DNA from: Cytobacillus oceanisediminis 2691
GTDB lineage: Bacteria; Bacillota; Bacilli; Bacillales; Cytobacillaceae
DNA: 64,000 nt
NCBI RefSeq assembly: GCF_007678455.1
Contig: NZ_VEEP01000007.1
Location: 254,541 to 318,540 of the forward strand
Direction of reading: 5' to 3'
This document shows, one piece after another, positions 25,145 through 33,879 of the stretch. Made by a program: the position numbers and the translations under genes. Position 1 is the stretch's first letter, and each line of letters starts with the position of its first letter. The notes under the pieces were generated by a model. The model saw only the letters and a program-made list of their open reading frames with translations, was not told the DNA's origin and made no database searches.

Positions 25145-25618
25145 ATGTCAGGTCCCGCGTTAAAGAATCATTTTTCCCATCAATCAATCCATGATGGTTA
25201 TTATACAGAAGGACGTGATTTGACGGAATTGCTGGTTAAGCTATTCAGGGAAGAGCGTGAAGAGGATTGTGCAGTAGCTGCAGACGCGCTTGTGGAGCAC
25301 TGGGAAACAAGGACAATTGCTCATGCGGATTCTGAGGAAGAAGGCTTTTATATGGAGATCATGGAAAAAAAGCCTGAATTGAAGGAAGAAGTAATCAAGC
25401 TCATTAGAGACCATGATTTAATTCGAATGATAGTGGCCGACGTCAAAGGCAGACTGCCGAACGAAGGAGTAACAGAAGAAGTCATCGATCGCTTCAAAAC
25501 CATTCTTCATTTGGTGGATATTCATAATCATGAAGAAGAACGGATCCTATTCAGGCAGGACCATCATCATCTTGACCAAATCCGCGAACAAGATGAAAAA
25601 CCAGCCTCCGGACAATAG
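25145..25618 (+). CDS. Hemerythrin HHE-domain protein
   Basis: A 157-residue four-helix protein. Candidate di-iron ligands are H11 or H15 in HFSHQSIHDGYY, the His/Glu pair in HADSEEEGFYMEIME, HD in IRDHDLIRMI and HNHEEERILF with a C-terminal His cluster (HHHL). Such proteins bind O2 or NO, or repair iron-sulfur clusters damaged by NO, which fits its place right after narGHJI, where nitrite and NO form. The start is ATG behind AAGGAGG. Iron binding is inferred from motif only. Confidence 0.75.
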   Translation: MSGPALKNHFSHQSIHDGYYTEGRDLTELLVKLFREEREEDCAVAADALVEHWETRTIAHADSEEEGFYMEIMEKKPELKEEVIKLIRDHDLIRMIVADVKGRLPNEGVTEEVIDRFKTILHLVDIHNHEEERILFRQDHHHLDQIREQDEKPASGQ

Positions 25619-25667
25619 CCTAAGGTTGCTGTGTGCAGTTAGGATACGCAATTGGTGAAAACAGGAA

Positions 25668-25697
25668 GCAGAGAATCGGCTAAAAAGATTCTCTGCT
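25668..25697. terminator. Bidirectional terminator
   Basis: AGCAGAGAATC pairs with GATTCTCTGCT between the convergent hemerythrin-like and narK genes. Confidence 0.7.
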
Positions 25698-25701
25698 ATT
25701 T

Positions 25702-27195
25702 CTAATGAATTGAAAGATCACTGAACATCGCGACTAGCATTTTGGGCTCACCAGCATCATCCTTTATCGTACTAATTGTCAGCCATTCAGGAAAAACTTC
25801 TCCATTTTTCTTTTTATTCCAGATTTCTCCTTGCCAATAACCATCAGCTTTAATCTTTTCCCACATCTCTCTATAAAAATCCTTGTCGTGTTTACCTGAT
25901 TGCAGAAGGGCAGGTGTTTTTCCAATCGCTTCTTCTTCCATATAACCAGTCACTTTTGTAAAAGCAGGATTGACCTTCTTGATGATTCCATTCATGTCTG
26001 TAATCATCATCCCAGATTCTGTACTTTCAAGAACGGTGGAAGCGAGCTTGAGTTGGTCTTGATAATAAAGCCATACAACGAGTATCAGGCTGGCAAGTGC
26101 AAATTCAGACAGCGCCATGAATCCAATTGCGTAATGCCCTGTCCAATTGAACAAGGTGGTGAGGATCAATGGAGGGAAAAACCCTCCGAGTCCACCCATC
26201 GCAGCAACGATTCCATTCACAATCCCAGCCTGTTTTGAGAAATACATTGGAACTAGCTTAAAGATTGTCCCATTCCCAATCCCCGCACAAAACGCTACTC
26301 CCAAAACGCCGATTGTGTAAATCGGCAAGGATGGGGTGAAGGAAAGGAGAAATCCGCTAAACGTCAGCCCAGTAAAGACAAACATCAGGATGATGAACGA
26401 ATTGAATTTGTCGCCAAGCCATCCGCCAACTGGGCGAAGGAATGTGGCAATGGTAATGAAACCTGCTGTTCTAAGACCAGCATCCACTTTACTGAGATCA
26501 AAATGATTCACCAGGAAGTTTGGCAAATAGATGGTGAACGCCACAAACGACCCGAAGGTAATAAAGTAGAATAAGCTAAGCAGCCAAAGTTTAGGATTAT
26601 GATAGACACCTTTAATCTGATCACCCAGGGACACCTTAATCCTCTTCTCTTGTTTGTCCCCGAGCAGAAAATTTAGGACTGCAATGATGATCAATAAGAT
26701 CAGGTACATATTAACTGTTGCACGCCAACCAAATTCATTTGCAATCACTGGAGCTAAAAATGCAGTGAAGGCCGTACCGATATTTCCGGCACCGTAAATC
26801 CCATTTACAAAACCGTGTTTTTCCTTTGGATAATATTTAGGTAACGAGGTAACGCCGACAGAAAAAACAGCTCCCCCAATACCAAGCAACAGACCGCCTG
26901 TGATCAAAATTATGATTGAGTCAGCAGAACTTATGATGAAGACGGGGAGCAAGAGGATGATAAAACTAATGGTGAAAATCAAACGGGCCCCATACCTGTT
27001 TGTCCAATAGCCTATAGGAATTCTTAAAATTGAACCGAGAATAACTGGTACTGCGGTTACTAGAGTCATTTCACTTGCAGTCAAATCAATGTCTGCCGAG
27101 ATATAGGGCATAAGGGAGGAAAGGATGACCCACACCATGAAACCAATCACCAGACTTGAGGTCTGAAGAACGAGTTGAAAGCTTCCTTTTTGCAT
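25702..27195 (-). CDS. NarK/NasA-type nitrate/nitrite transporter fused to a PAS domain
   Basis: A 497-residue protein from ATG 27195, chosen because AAAGGAG is 8 nt upstream; the longer frame has no ribosome site. Residues 1-380 form a 12-TM MFS nitrate/nitrite porter with the NNP signatures GIGGAVFSVGVTSLPKYYP, FVNGIYGAGNIGTA and GIVNGIVAAMGGLGGFFPP. Residues about 382-497 are a PAS/PAC domain (MMITDMNGIIKKVNPAF, TGYMEEEAIGK, GEIWNKKKNGEVFPEW), without any kinase or GGDEF output. It is convergent with the nar cluster. The PAS may sense redox or ligand and gate transport, which is inference. Confidence 0.88.
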   Translation of the reverse strand: MQKGSFQLVLQTSSLVIGFMVWVILSSLMPYISADIDLTASEMTLVTAVPVILGSILRIPIGYWTNRYGARLIFTISFIILLLPVFIISSADSIIILITGGLLLGIGGAVFSVGVTSLPKYYPKEKHGFVNGIYGAGNIGTAFTAFLAPVIANEFGWRATVNMYLILLIIIAVLNFLLGDKQEKRIKVSLGDQIKGVYHNPKLWLLSLFYFITFGSFVAFTIYLPNFLVNHFDLSKVDAGLRTAGFITIATFLRPVGGWLGDKFNSFIILMFVFTGLTFSGFLLSFTPSLPIYTIGVLGVAFCAGIGNGTIFKLVPMYFSKQAGIVNGIVAAMGGLGGFFPPLILTTLFNWTGHYAIGFMALSEFALASLILVVWLYYQDQLKLASTVLESTESGMMITDMNGIIKKVNPAFTKVTGYMEEEAIGKTPALLQSGKHDKDFYREMWEKIKADGYWQGEIWNKKKNGEVFPEWLTISTIKDDAGEPKMLVAMFSDLSIH

Positions 27196-27254
27196 TGTAG
27201 AACTCCTTTCATTGATTAGCAAAGATAACGGCGTCAATACTTAAAATACCCATA

Positions 27255-27452
27255 TTGATGCCAGTAAACCGAATATTTTTACAGAAAAATGTCAACAACC
27301 TCTATAGTCATCTAAAAACTTGGATGAAACGGTTCCAGGGTGTTGCGACTAGGTATTTAGATAACTATCTTTATTGGTACGGGTGGTTAGAAATAGACAA
27401 GCATTTGTCCTTTGAAAAACAGGCAGAACAAATGCTTATTTCATCGTGCTAA
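27255..27452 (+). pseudogene. IS1595-family transposase C-terminal relic
   Basis: The 65-codon frame contains HLKTWMKRFQGVATRYLDNY followed by LYWYGWLE. This matches the conserved C-terminal end of IS1595-type transposases (H..LK.W...F.GVSTKYL.NYL.W). The DDE part is absent and no terminal repeats are evident. Confidence 0.55.
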
Positions 27453-27535
27453 AAATCGAATAAAACCACAGTGGAAATTTTAAGGGCAGTTTAAAAGGTC
27501 CATAAATTTATGGTCCTGATCCTCACCGAACTATC

Positions 27536-28177
27536 TCAGTATTTTTTAATCTCTAGAATTCTCCATTGTTCTTCCTTATCTAAATCGAATCCAATAGGCG
27601 AGGATTTATTTTCCTTCAATCCCGTTGCCTTGGTCATTACAAATTGATAAGCAGTATGTTCGTTTTGAACTGAAGTAAAAATGAGAATGATTTTCCCCTT
27701 TTCCGTTCTAAATTCACTAAGGTTTCCAACTACGTTAGGTTTCCATTCAAATCCTAGCCCGTCAAAATTGAAAAAACAAGGGCAATTACCTTCAAGGTCA
27801 AGATATGAGTAACTTACAGTACCATCAAAGGCTATATAGTTATTTGCTTGAAAAAATGTTTTCGCTGCCTTATAGGAGTTAACTGTGCTAATCGCATCAT
27901 TTAAATCTTGGTATTGAATGAACGTTTTTAATTCTTTAACTTCCTCTTTTAATTGAGAAATTTGCTCACCTAATTGTTTATTTTCGTTTTGCAACTGTTC
28001 CGTCTCGGTAGAACTCTTTTGATTTTGTTTCTCTAAGCGAGACACTTTTTCTATTAGTATATTTTTATCATTTTGAAGGTTATTTACCAATCGAGAAATG
28101 TCAAAGTAGTCTAAAACGAATATCGTACCAAGAACTAATAGGATGATAAAAGTGTAAGTTTTAAAACCTCTCTTCAT
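27536..28177 (-). CDS. Hypothetical membrane-anchored coiled-coil protein
   Basis: A 213-residue protein with one N-terminal TM (residues about 8-25), a long heptad coiled coil at residues about 30-88 (VSRLEKQNQ...EVKELK), and a C-terminal extracellular domain of about 120 residues. That domain holds a CPC motif in LEGNCPCFFNFDGLG. The ATG follows TGGAGG. No family is recognised. It is flanked by a transposase relic and an unrelated enzyme. Confidence 0.7.
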   Translation of the reverse strand: MKRGFKTYTFIILLVLGTIFVLDYFDISRLVNNLQNDKNILIEKVSRLEKQNQKSSTETEQLQNENKQLGEQISQLKEEVKELKTFIQYQDLNDAISTVNSYKAAKTFFQANNYIAFDGTVSYSYLDLEGNCPCFFNFDGLGFEWKPNVVGNLSEFRTEKGKIILIFTSVQNEHTAYQFVMTKATGLKENKSSPIGFDLDKEEQWRILEIKKY

Positions 28178-28397
28178 TTTAATACCTCCATTTCAAGTAA
28201 TCATCCATACGAAAATTAAACACAAAAGTTACAGAATAGTAAAAATTAGTTTCTTTTAAAAAAATCTAAAACAACAAACTTTACGAAACGAGCGTTACGA
28301 AACCAGGCTTTTTTAAAACTAGCCTTCAAAAAAGGGGATTTTTTTTACGTATAGAATTGATTAATAGATAAAGTTCAAAAGAAATGAGGCTAATTCA

Positions 28398-29471
28398 ATG
28401 CTGAAAAATGAAATGACTGAGCTTTTGAATATTGAATACCCGATCATACAGGCACCAATGGCCGGAGGCATTACGACTTCTCAACTGGTTTCAGCAGTCT
28501 CCAATTCAGGAGGCCTTGGAATGGTAGGGGCAGGCTATATGTCTCCTGATGCAATGCAGGAACAAATCAAGGAAATCAAACAGCTTACTACCGGAAATTT
28601 TGGTGTTAATCTTTTCGTGCCGAATGAATTTCATGTTACGCCGGATGAAATTGAATCTGCTGAAAATGCCCTGAAGCCTATACGCGAAAAATTGAAACTT
28701 GAGGACCAAAGACAGCTTGATCTTCCAGATTACAAGATGAATATCGAAATATTTGAAGAACTGATTCAGATTGTTATTAATGAAAACATCCGAGTTTGTT
28801 CCTTTACCTTTGGACTGCCTCCTAAGGAAATCGTAAGAGAACTTAAAACTCACAATATTATTTTATTGGGAACAGCCACGACAGTCAGGGAAGCAATTGA
28901 AGCTGAAAATAGCGGAATGGATGCCGTGATTGTGCAAGGCAGTGAAGCAGGAGGCCATCGGGGGAATTTTATCAGCGGAGATAAGGAAAGTCTCATAGGT
29001 CTAATATCGTTAATTCCTCAGGTTGCCGACCATGTGAAAATTCCTGTTATTGCTGCTGGCGGCATCATGGATGGAAGAGGGCTAATGGCATCCCTTTGCT
29101 TAGGTGCAAAGGCTGTTCAAATGGGCACAGCTTTTTTAACATGTACGGAAAGCGGAGCCCATCAACTTTATAAAAATGCTATATTGGATGCCTCCGAAGA
29201 TCAGATGGTGTTAACAAATGCCTTCTCCGGCAAATGGGCTAGAGGCATGAAAAATCGGTTTATAGAAGAAATGCAGGAGAAAGAGGTTCCATTCCCTCAA
29301 TTCCCAGTCCAAAATGCACTTACACAATCAATCAGAAAAGCTTCAGCAGCACAAAACAATCCGGAATTTATGTCACTATGGTCCGGCCAGAGTCCAAGAC
29401 TTGCTAAAACGCAATCGGCAGAAGACTTAATCAGAAGGATTGTAAATGATGCAAATAACATTCACCTATAA
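28398..29471 (+). CDS. Nitronate monooxygenase (FMN-dependent)
   Basis: A 357-residue TIM-barrel flavoenzyme of the 2-nitropropane dioxygenase family. Markers are the opening IEYPIIQAPMAGG, the GNFGVNLF block, the FMN-phosphate region QGSEAGGHRG (with the catalytic His in AGGHRG) and AAGGIMDGRG, and GAKAVQMGTAFL. It oxidises nitronates such as propionate-3-nitronate in the cytoplasm. The family's bacterial members are often detoxification enzymes. It stands alone with its own terminator at 29509. Confidence 0.93.
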   Translation: MLKNEMTELLNIEYPIIQAPMAGGITTSQLVSAVSNSGGLGMVGAGYMSPDAMQEQIKEIKQLTTGNFGVNLFVPNEFHVTPDEIESAENALKPIREKLKLEDQRQLDLPDYKMNIEIFEELIQIVINENIRVCSFTFGLPPKEIVRELKTHNIILLGTATTVREAIEAENSGMDAVIVQGSEAGGHRGNFISGDKESLIGLISLIPQVADHVKIPVIAAGGIMDGRGLMASLCLGAKAVQMGTAFLTCTESGAHQLYKNAILDASEDQMVLTNAFSGKWARGMKNRFIEEMQEKEVPFPQFPVQNALTQSIRKASAAQNNPEFMSLWSGQSPRLAKTQSAEDLIRRIVNDANNIHL

Positions 29472-29508
29472 GTTTCATCATGTGTAAAGAGAATGGATAT
29501 TTAGACTC

Positions 29509-29557
29509 AGGCTGCAGGCAGACTCGATTAAAACAGAGTCGGACTGCAGTCTTTTTT
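29509..29557 (+). terminator. Rho-independent terminator
   Basis: AGGCTGCAGGCAGACTC pairs with GAGTCGGACTGCAGTCT (two mismatches) and TTTTTT follows. Confidence 0.85.
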
Positions 29558-29735
29558 GAATCCTATGTATGAAAATTCAACAATGTTTAAATATAAATGA
29601 ATAGTACTTACTTTATAGGAATCTGAAGTGAAAAAGGGACATGTTTTATGTGTTAAAATAGGTTTTATCTAAAACATTAATAATTTTCCGTACGGACTGG
29701 CAAGATCATTCGTTAATTAGATAGTAGGTGAACAC

Positions 29736-32072
29736 ATGAATCAGCCGCTGACCGATTTTCAAATTTCTTTGAAGAAGATTCAATTTTTATCCCCAAAAGT
29801 GAACCAGGGTTTGAAATTCATTTTTGTGATTGACGGCGAATTAATGGTTGAGATTGATAGCCGGTATTATGTTTTAAAGGAACAGGATTTGCTTGTCATT
29901 AATCGAAATCAGCTTTTTCAGGTGAAAGGAAATGAAGCTAATAGGGTGTTAGTGCTGGATATATCGGACTCATTTATGGATCGATACTATCCAGAATACC
30001 GGAACAGCCGGTTTGAGGTCTTTTCTCAAGAAATAGAAATGGGAAGAGAAATCATGCTTGATAAAATGAGGAAATTACTTGTTGAATTAATGATTACCTA
30101 CAGCAGAAAAGATGAAAGCTATCAAATTGAGATGCAAGGATACATATGTGACATTTTGCTGATTCTGATTCGCAGGTTTAAGCAAAGAGGAACAGCCATC
30201 GAAAAAATCGATGCTAATGATATCCGGCTGACAAAAATGGTGGATTATTTGGAGAAAAATTATCATCAGGTAATTACATTAGAAGATATGGCACAAAAGT
30301 TCTATCTTTCAACAGGGTATTTATCCCGTTATTTTAAGCAGAAGATGGGCATGGGCTTCAATCGCTTTTTAATGGAAATCCGATTGAAACACAGTGTGAA
30401 AGATTTAGTGTATACAGATGATACGATTTCACAAATCGCAATGAAAAATGGTTTTGCGAATACAAAGTCATTTTCCAAGCTTTTTAAAGAAAAGTATGAA
30501 GTGACTCCTCATATTTACCGGGAGAATCATTCAGAAGCCCAAATCGATTCATTTCAAAGCCTGTCGATTGAAGATACTGATACCCTGGTCAATACTCCTG
30601 AAATTCTGGCCAAATTGGGAAGCGTACTGACCAAACATGACCAATCATATACCAACACCGAGACCCGGTTTGAAGAATTGCAGCTTGAAGTAACAGATAC
30701 AATCAATCAAAACCTGTCCCTCCCTGATCATGTACTGATTGTCCGGGAATTAAAGGAACTGCAAAAAGAAGATGTCAGGTCGCAAATACTAATGACAAAA
30801 GATGATATGCGTCTTAATTATATCGGAATCAGCCATTTGCTGAGCGGGGAGACGATTACGGCAGAAGTTGAAACAGATGAAGAAATTGCCACAAGTTCCC
30901 CTTATTTTAAATCAGATGTTGCCTTGAATTTCATGAAGAAAAATGGACTATCGCTTTTTGTAAGAATTGAATACCAGGAAATTACCAAGAATGAAGAATT
31001 CTATTTCCAAAAGCTCTATGGTTTTATGAAGCATTGTTTACAAGTATATGGGGCCTCCTATCTGAAAACATGGCATTTCTTATTTTATGAGTCCTATTTT
31101 ACTGGTGCTGAAGCTTTGGAATTGAAACGTGTCTATTTAAAAATGTACGATTTGCTGAAAGAACTGGTACCGGACATTCATGTGGGTGTTTTTTTGCCTT
31201 TCTCTTTTAAAGAAGAGAAAACGAAGGAACCCCATAAATGGATACTGACGGAAGGGAATCATATCGATTTCATTGCGTATCATTCAAATCAGAATGACAT
31301 GATCGATTTCAAGGAATTGAGTGATAACCGTTTTAATTTGACAAAGGATTATGTAAAGGAAAACACGGCGAAAATTAAATCTTATCTGAAAAAACATCAT
31401 CTTGAGAAACCGATGCACCTTATTTCATGGAACACACTTTCTGGAAACACCCGTTTTACGAATGGAACTTTTTTTCGTGCAGCCTTAGTGTTGAAAAGTG
31501 TATTGGATATAGCCAATGATGTTGAGTCCATCGGCTTTTGGATTAATACTGCATTGCATGAAGGCAGTGATAATGGACAGAGAATCCGTATTGAGGGATT
31601 GGAATTTTTCCACTATTTCAGCGGGAAAAGACCTGCATTTTTTGCCATGATGTTTGCTAATAAGCTCGATGGGACCATCATAGCCCGGGGGTCTGATTAT
31701 TTGATGACCAAAACAGACCGGGGCTATCAGTTGGTGTTGATGAATTGTAAAACGATAAATCCATATTACTCCATCGAGGAAGCATTTTTGCAAAAGCTGA
31801 ATAAAGAGATCCAGGTCAAGATTGCTGGGCTTGAAGCAGGGGAATATCAAATTCGGAAATATATTTTTGATAAAGATCACGGAGCTTTATATACGAAATG
31901 GTGGAATCTTAACAGCAGACATGGAATTGATCTGGAGATTATCGATTACATCAATAGGACAAGCCATCCAGATATTGAGCTTTATGATGAAACCATCACA
32001 GGAGAATGGTCATTTTATTCCTATTTAACAGTTAATGCTATTCATTTTTTTGAAATAAGAAAAGCGATGTAA
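29736..32072 (+). CDS. AraC-type regulator with C-terminal GH39-like domain lacking catalytic residues
   Basis: A 778-residue protein. Residues 1-90 look like a cupin sensor. Residues about 165-262 are an AraC double HTH (NYHQVITLEDMAQKFYLSTG, SQIAMKNGFANTKSFSKLFK). Residues about 330-770 resemble a GH39 beta-xylosidase-like barrel, including KTWHFLFYESYF, HVGVFLPF, DFIAYHSN and HLISWNT. Where GH39 enzymes have W-N-E-P (acid/base), it reads WHFLFYES (W446-S453), and the nucleophile position of TEWNT is S564. It is thus probably a sugar-sensing pseudoenzyme. Rsp/Rbf of staphylococci share the general size and plan. The next gene is an MFS exporter on the same strand. Confidence 0.75.
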   Translation: MNQPLTDFQISLKKIQFLSPKVNQGLKFIFVIDGELMVEIDSRYYVLKEQDLLVINRNQLFQVKGNEANRVLVLDISDSFMDRYYPEYRNSRFEVFSQEIEMGREIMLDKMRKLLVELMITYSRKDESYQIEMQGYICDILLILIRRFKQRGTAIEKIDANDIRLTKMVDYLEKNYHQVITLEDMAQKFYLSTGYLSRYFKQKMGMGFNRFLMEIRLKHSVKDLVYTDDTISQIAMKNGFANTKSFSKLFKEKYEVTPHIYRENHSEAQIDSFQSLSIEDTDTLVNTPEILAKLGSVLTKHDQSYTNTETRFEELQLEVTDTINQNLSLPDHVLIVRELKELQKEDVRSQILMTKDDMRLNYIGISHLLSGETITAEVETDEEIATSSPYFKSDVALNFMKKNGLSLFVRIEYQEITKNEEFYFQKLYGFMKHCLQVYGASYLKTWHFLFYESYFTGAEALELKRVYLKMYDLLKELVPDIHVGVFLPFSFKEEKTKEPHKWILTEGNHIDFIAYHSNQNDMIDFKELSDNRFNLTKDYVKENTAKIKSYLKKHHLEKPMHLISWNTLSGNTRFTNGTFFRAALVLKSVLDIANDVESIGFWINTALHEGSDNGQRIRIEGLEFFHYFSGKRPAFFAMMFANKLDGTIIARGSDYLMTKTDRGYQLVLMNCKTINPYYSIEEAFLQKLNKEIQVKIAGLEAGEYQIRKYIFDKDHGALYTKWWNLNSRHGIDLEIIDYINRTSHPDIELYDETITGEWSFYSYLTVNAIHFFEIRKAM

Positions 32073-32077
32073 AACAG

Positions 32078-32107
32078 AAAGTCATTGCCGTATCGGCAAT
32101 GGCTTTT
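32078..32107 (+). terminator. Rho-independent terminator 1
   Basis: AAAGTCATTGCCG pairs with CGGCAATGGCTTTT around TAT, followed by TTGTTTT. Confidence 0.85.
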
Positions 32108-32140
32108 TGTTTTACATCTTAAGAATCCAGGATTTCGCAT

Positions 32141-32170
32141 AGGGAAGTCAAATTTTGACCTCCCTTTTTT
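32141..32170 (+). terminator. Second tandem terminator
   Basis: AGGGAAGTCAAA pairs with TTTGACCTCCCT, followed by TTTTTT. With the hairpin at 32078 this makes a double stop behind the AraC-type gene. No gene is seen in 32171-32397. Confidence 0.7.
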
Positions 32171-32397
32171 CACCCTTATTAGTGGTGGTGAAATATTTTA
32201 CATTTTACGAAAAGGAATACAGCAAATAATGACTCTCTAATCTGCAGGATTTGGACTACAATTTTCTTGTAGGAACAAAGAGAAGATGTTCATTCCAGGA
32301 GGAAGGTGAACGTTAGGCAGAACAAAAACTGACTTAATTAATTTCAATTTGGGACAATACTATTATTGCCATTTATGTGAATTAGGAGGTTATATTC

Positions 32398-33819
32398 ATG
32401 GAGACAAGTTATAAAGGTACAAATAAAATGATCACAGGCATAGTGTTTGGTGTTATTACCTTCTGGCTGTTTGCCCAGGCGATTGTCAATGTCGTTCCAG
32501 CAGTCCAGCAGGATTTGGGCATATCAATTGGAACGGTAAACATCGCAATTAGTTTAACGGCTTTGTTTTCCGGAATGTTCATTGTTGCTGCCGGAGGCCT
32601 TGCCGATAAAATTGGCAGGAAAAAGATTGCGTACATTGGCTTTATATTAAGTATTATCGGTTCACTTTTCCTTGTTTTAGCCCAGGGTTCAGCAATGCTG
32701 ATTATTGGACGTATTATTCAAGGGATTTCAGCTGCATTTATTATGCCATCAACCATTGCATTGATGAAAGCCTATTTTGAAGGAAAAGAGCGGCAGCGTG
32801 CATTAAGTTTTTGGTCCATTGGATCATGGGGCGGTTCTGGGATTGCTTCATTTGCAGGCGGCGCCATCGCTACCTCAATGGGCTGGAGATGGATCTTCAT
32901 TTTTTCTATCATCTTTGCTTTGATTGGAATGTTCCTGCTGAAGGATACTCCAGAAAGTAAACAAGAATCTGTGGGCGGTTTTAAATTCGATTACACAGGT
33001 TTATCGATTTTTATCATCACAATGATTGCTCTGAATGTCTTTATCAACTACGGAGCTGATTTAGGGTGGGCCAGCCCGCTTACATTAGGTCTTCTGGCAG
33101 TTACAATCATTGGTTTCATTGTGTTCATCAAAGTGGAAAGAAGTAAAGAGGTCGTACTGATTGATTTCGATGTCTTTAAAAATAAACCATATACAGGCGC
33201 GACGATTTCGAATTTCTTGCTTAATGCTATCGCAGGTACACTAGTTGTCGCCAATACGTATGTACAAGTAGGGCGGGGATTTAATTCCTTCCAGTCCGGT
33301 ATGCTATCACTCGGTTATCTAGTCGCAGTGCTTGCCATGATTCGTGTAGGTGAAAAAATCCTGCAGAAGGTTGGAGCTAAATTACCGATGATTTGGGGAG
33401 CCTTCATTACAACAGTCGGCGTGGCGATGATGGGACTGACATTCTTGCCAGACCTTGCTTATACCATTACCGTTTTCATTGGATTTGCCCTATTTGGTCT
33501 TGGACTTGGAATTTATGCAACTCCATCAACAGATACTTCAGTTTCCAATGCTCCCGCAGACAAGGTCGGTGAAGCAGCAGGGGTTTACAAAATGGCTAGC
33601 TCACTTGGAAGTGCCTTCGGCGTTGCTATATCTGCAGCCGTCTACGGTGCAATCGCAGGAAACGGAAATCTAGAAACAGCAGCTTCAATTGGGATTATCG
33701 TAAACGTCATTTTCGGGATACTTTCGATTTTATCAATCATCTTCCTCGTACCGGGAGATGCCGGCAAGACTGCTCCTGCCAAAGGATCTCGGACCAGCCG
33801 AAAGCCAGTTGCAGAATAA
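32398..33819 (+). CDS. MFS transporter, multidrug/metabolite exporter type
   Basis: A 473-residue major facilitator with about 12-14 membrane segments. Motif A is GGLADKIGRKK (residues about 67-77), and motif C-like GSWGGSGIASFAGG lies at the end of helix 5, both typical of drug/H+ antiporters. LIIGRIIQGISAAFIMPS is the usual segment 4. It lies 60 bp upstream of an M20 amidohydrolase with no terminator between, so they may form an export/hydrolysis pair. Substrate is unknown. Confidence 0.88.
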   Translation: METSYKGTNKMITGIVFGVITFWLFAQAIVNVVPAVQQDLGISIGTVNIAISLTALFSGMFIVAAGGLADKIGRKKIAYIGFILSIIGSLFLVLAQGSAMLIIGRIIQGISAAFIMPSTIALMKAYFEGKERQRALSFWSIGSWGGSGIASFAGGAIATSMGWRWIFIFSIIFALIGMFLLKDTPESKQESVGGFKFDYTGLSIFIITMIALNVFINYGADLGWASPLTLGLLAVTIIGFIVFIKVERSKEVVLIDFDVFKNKPYTGATISNFLLNAIAGTLVVANTYVQVGRGFNSFQSGMLSLGYLVAVLAMIRVGEKILQKVGAKLPMIWGAFITTVGVAMMGLTFLPDLAYTITVFIGFALFGLGLGIYATPSTDTSVSNAPADKVGEAAGVYKMASSLGSAFGVAISAAVYGAIAGNGNLETAASIGIIVNVIFGILSILSIIFLVPGDAGKTAPAKGSRTSRKPVAE

Positions 33820-33879
33820 TGCTTGGTAAACGAAGCTTTTTGTTGAGTTTTAAAAAGTTAAAGAAGGGATGATAGGATC

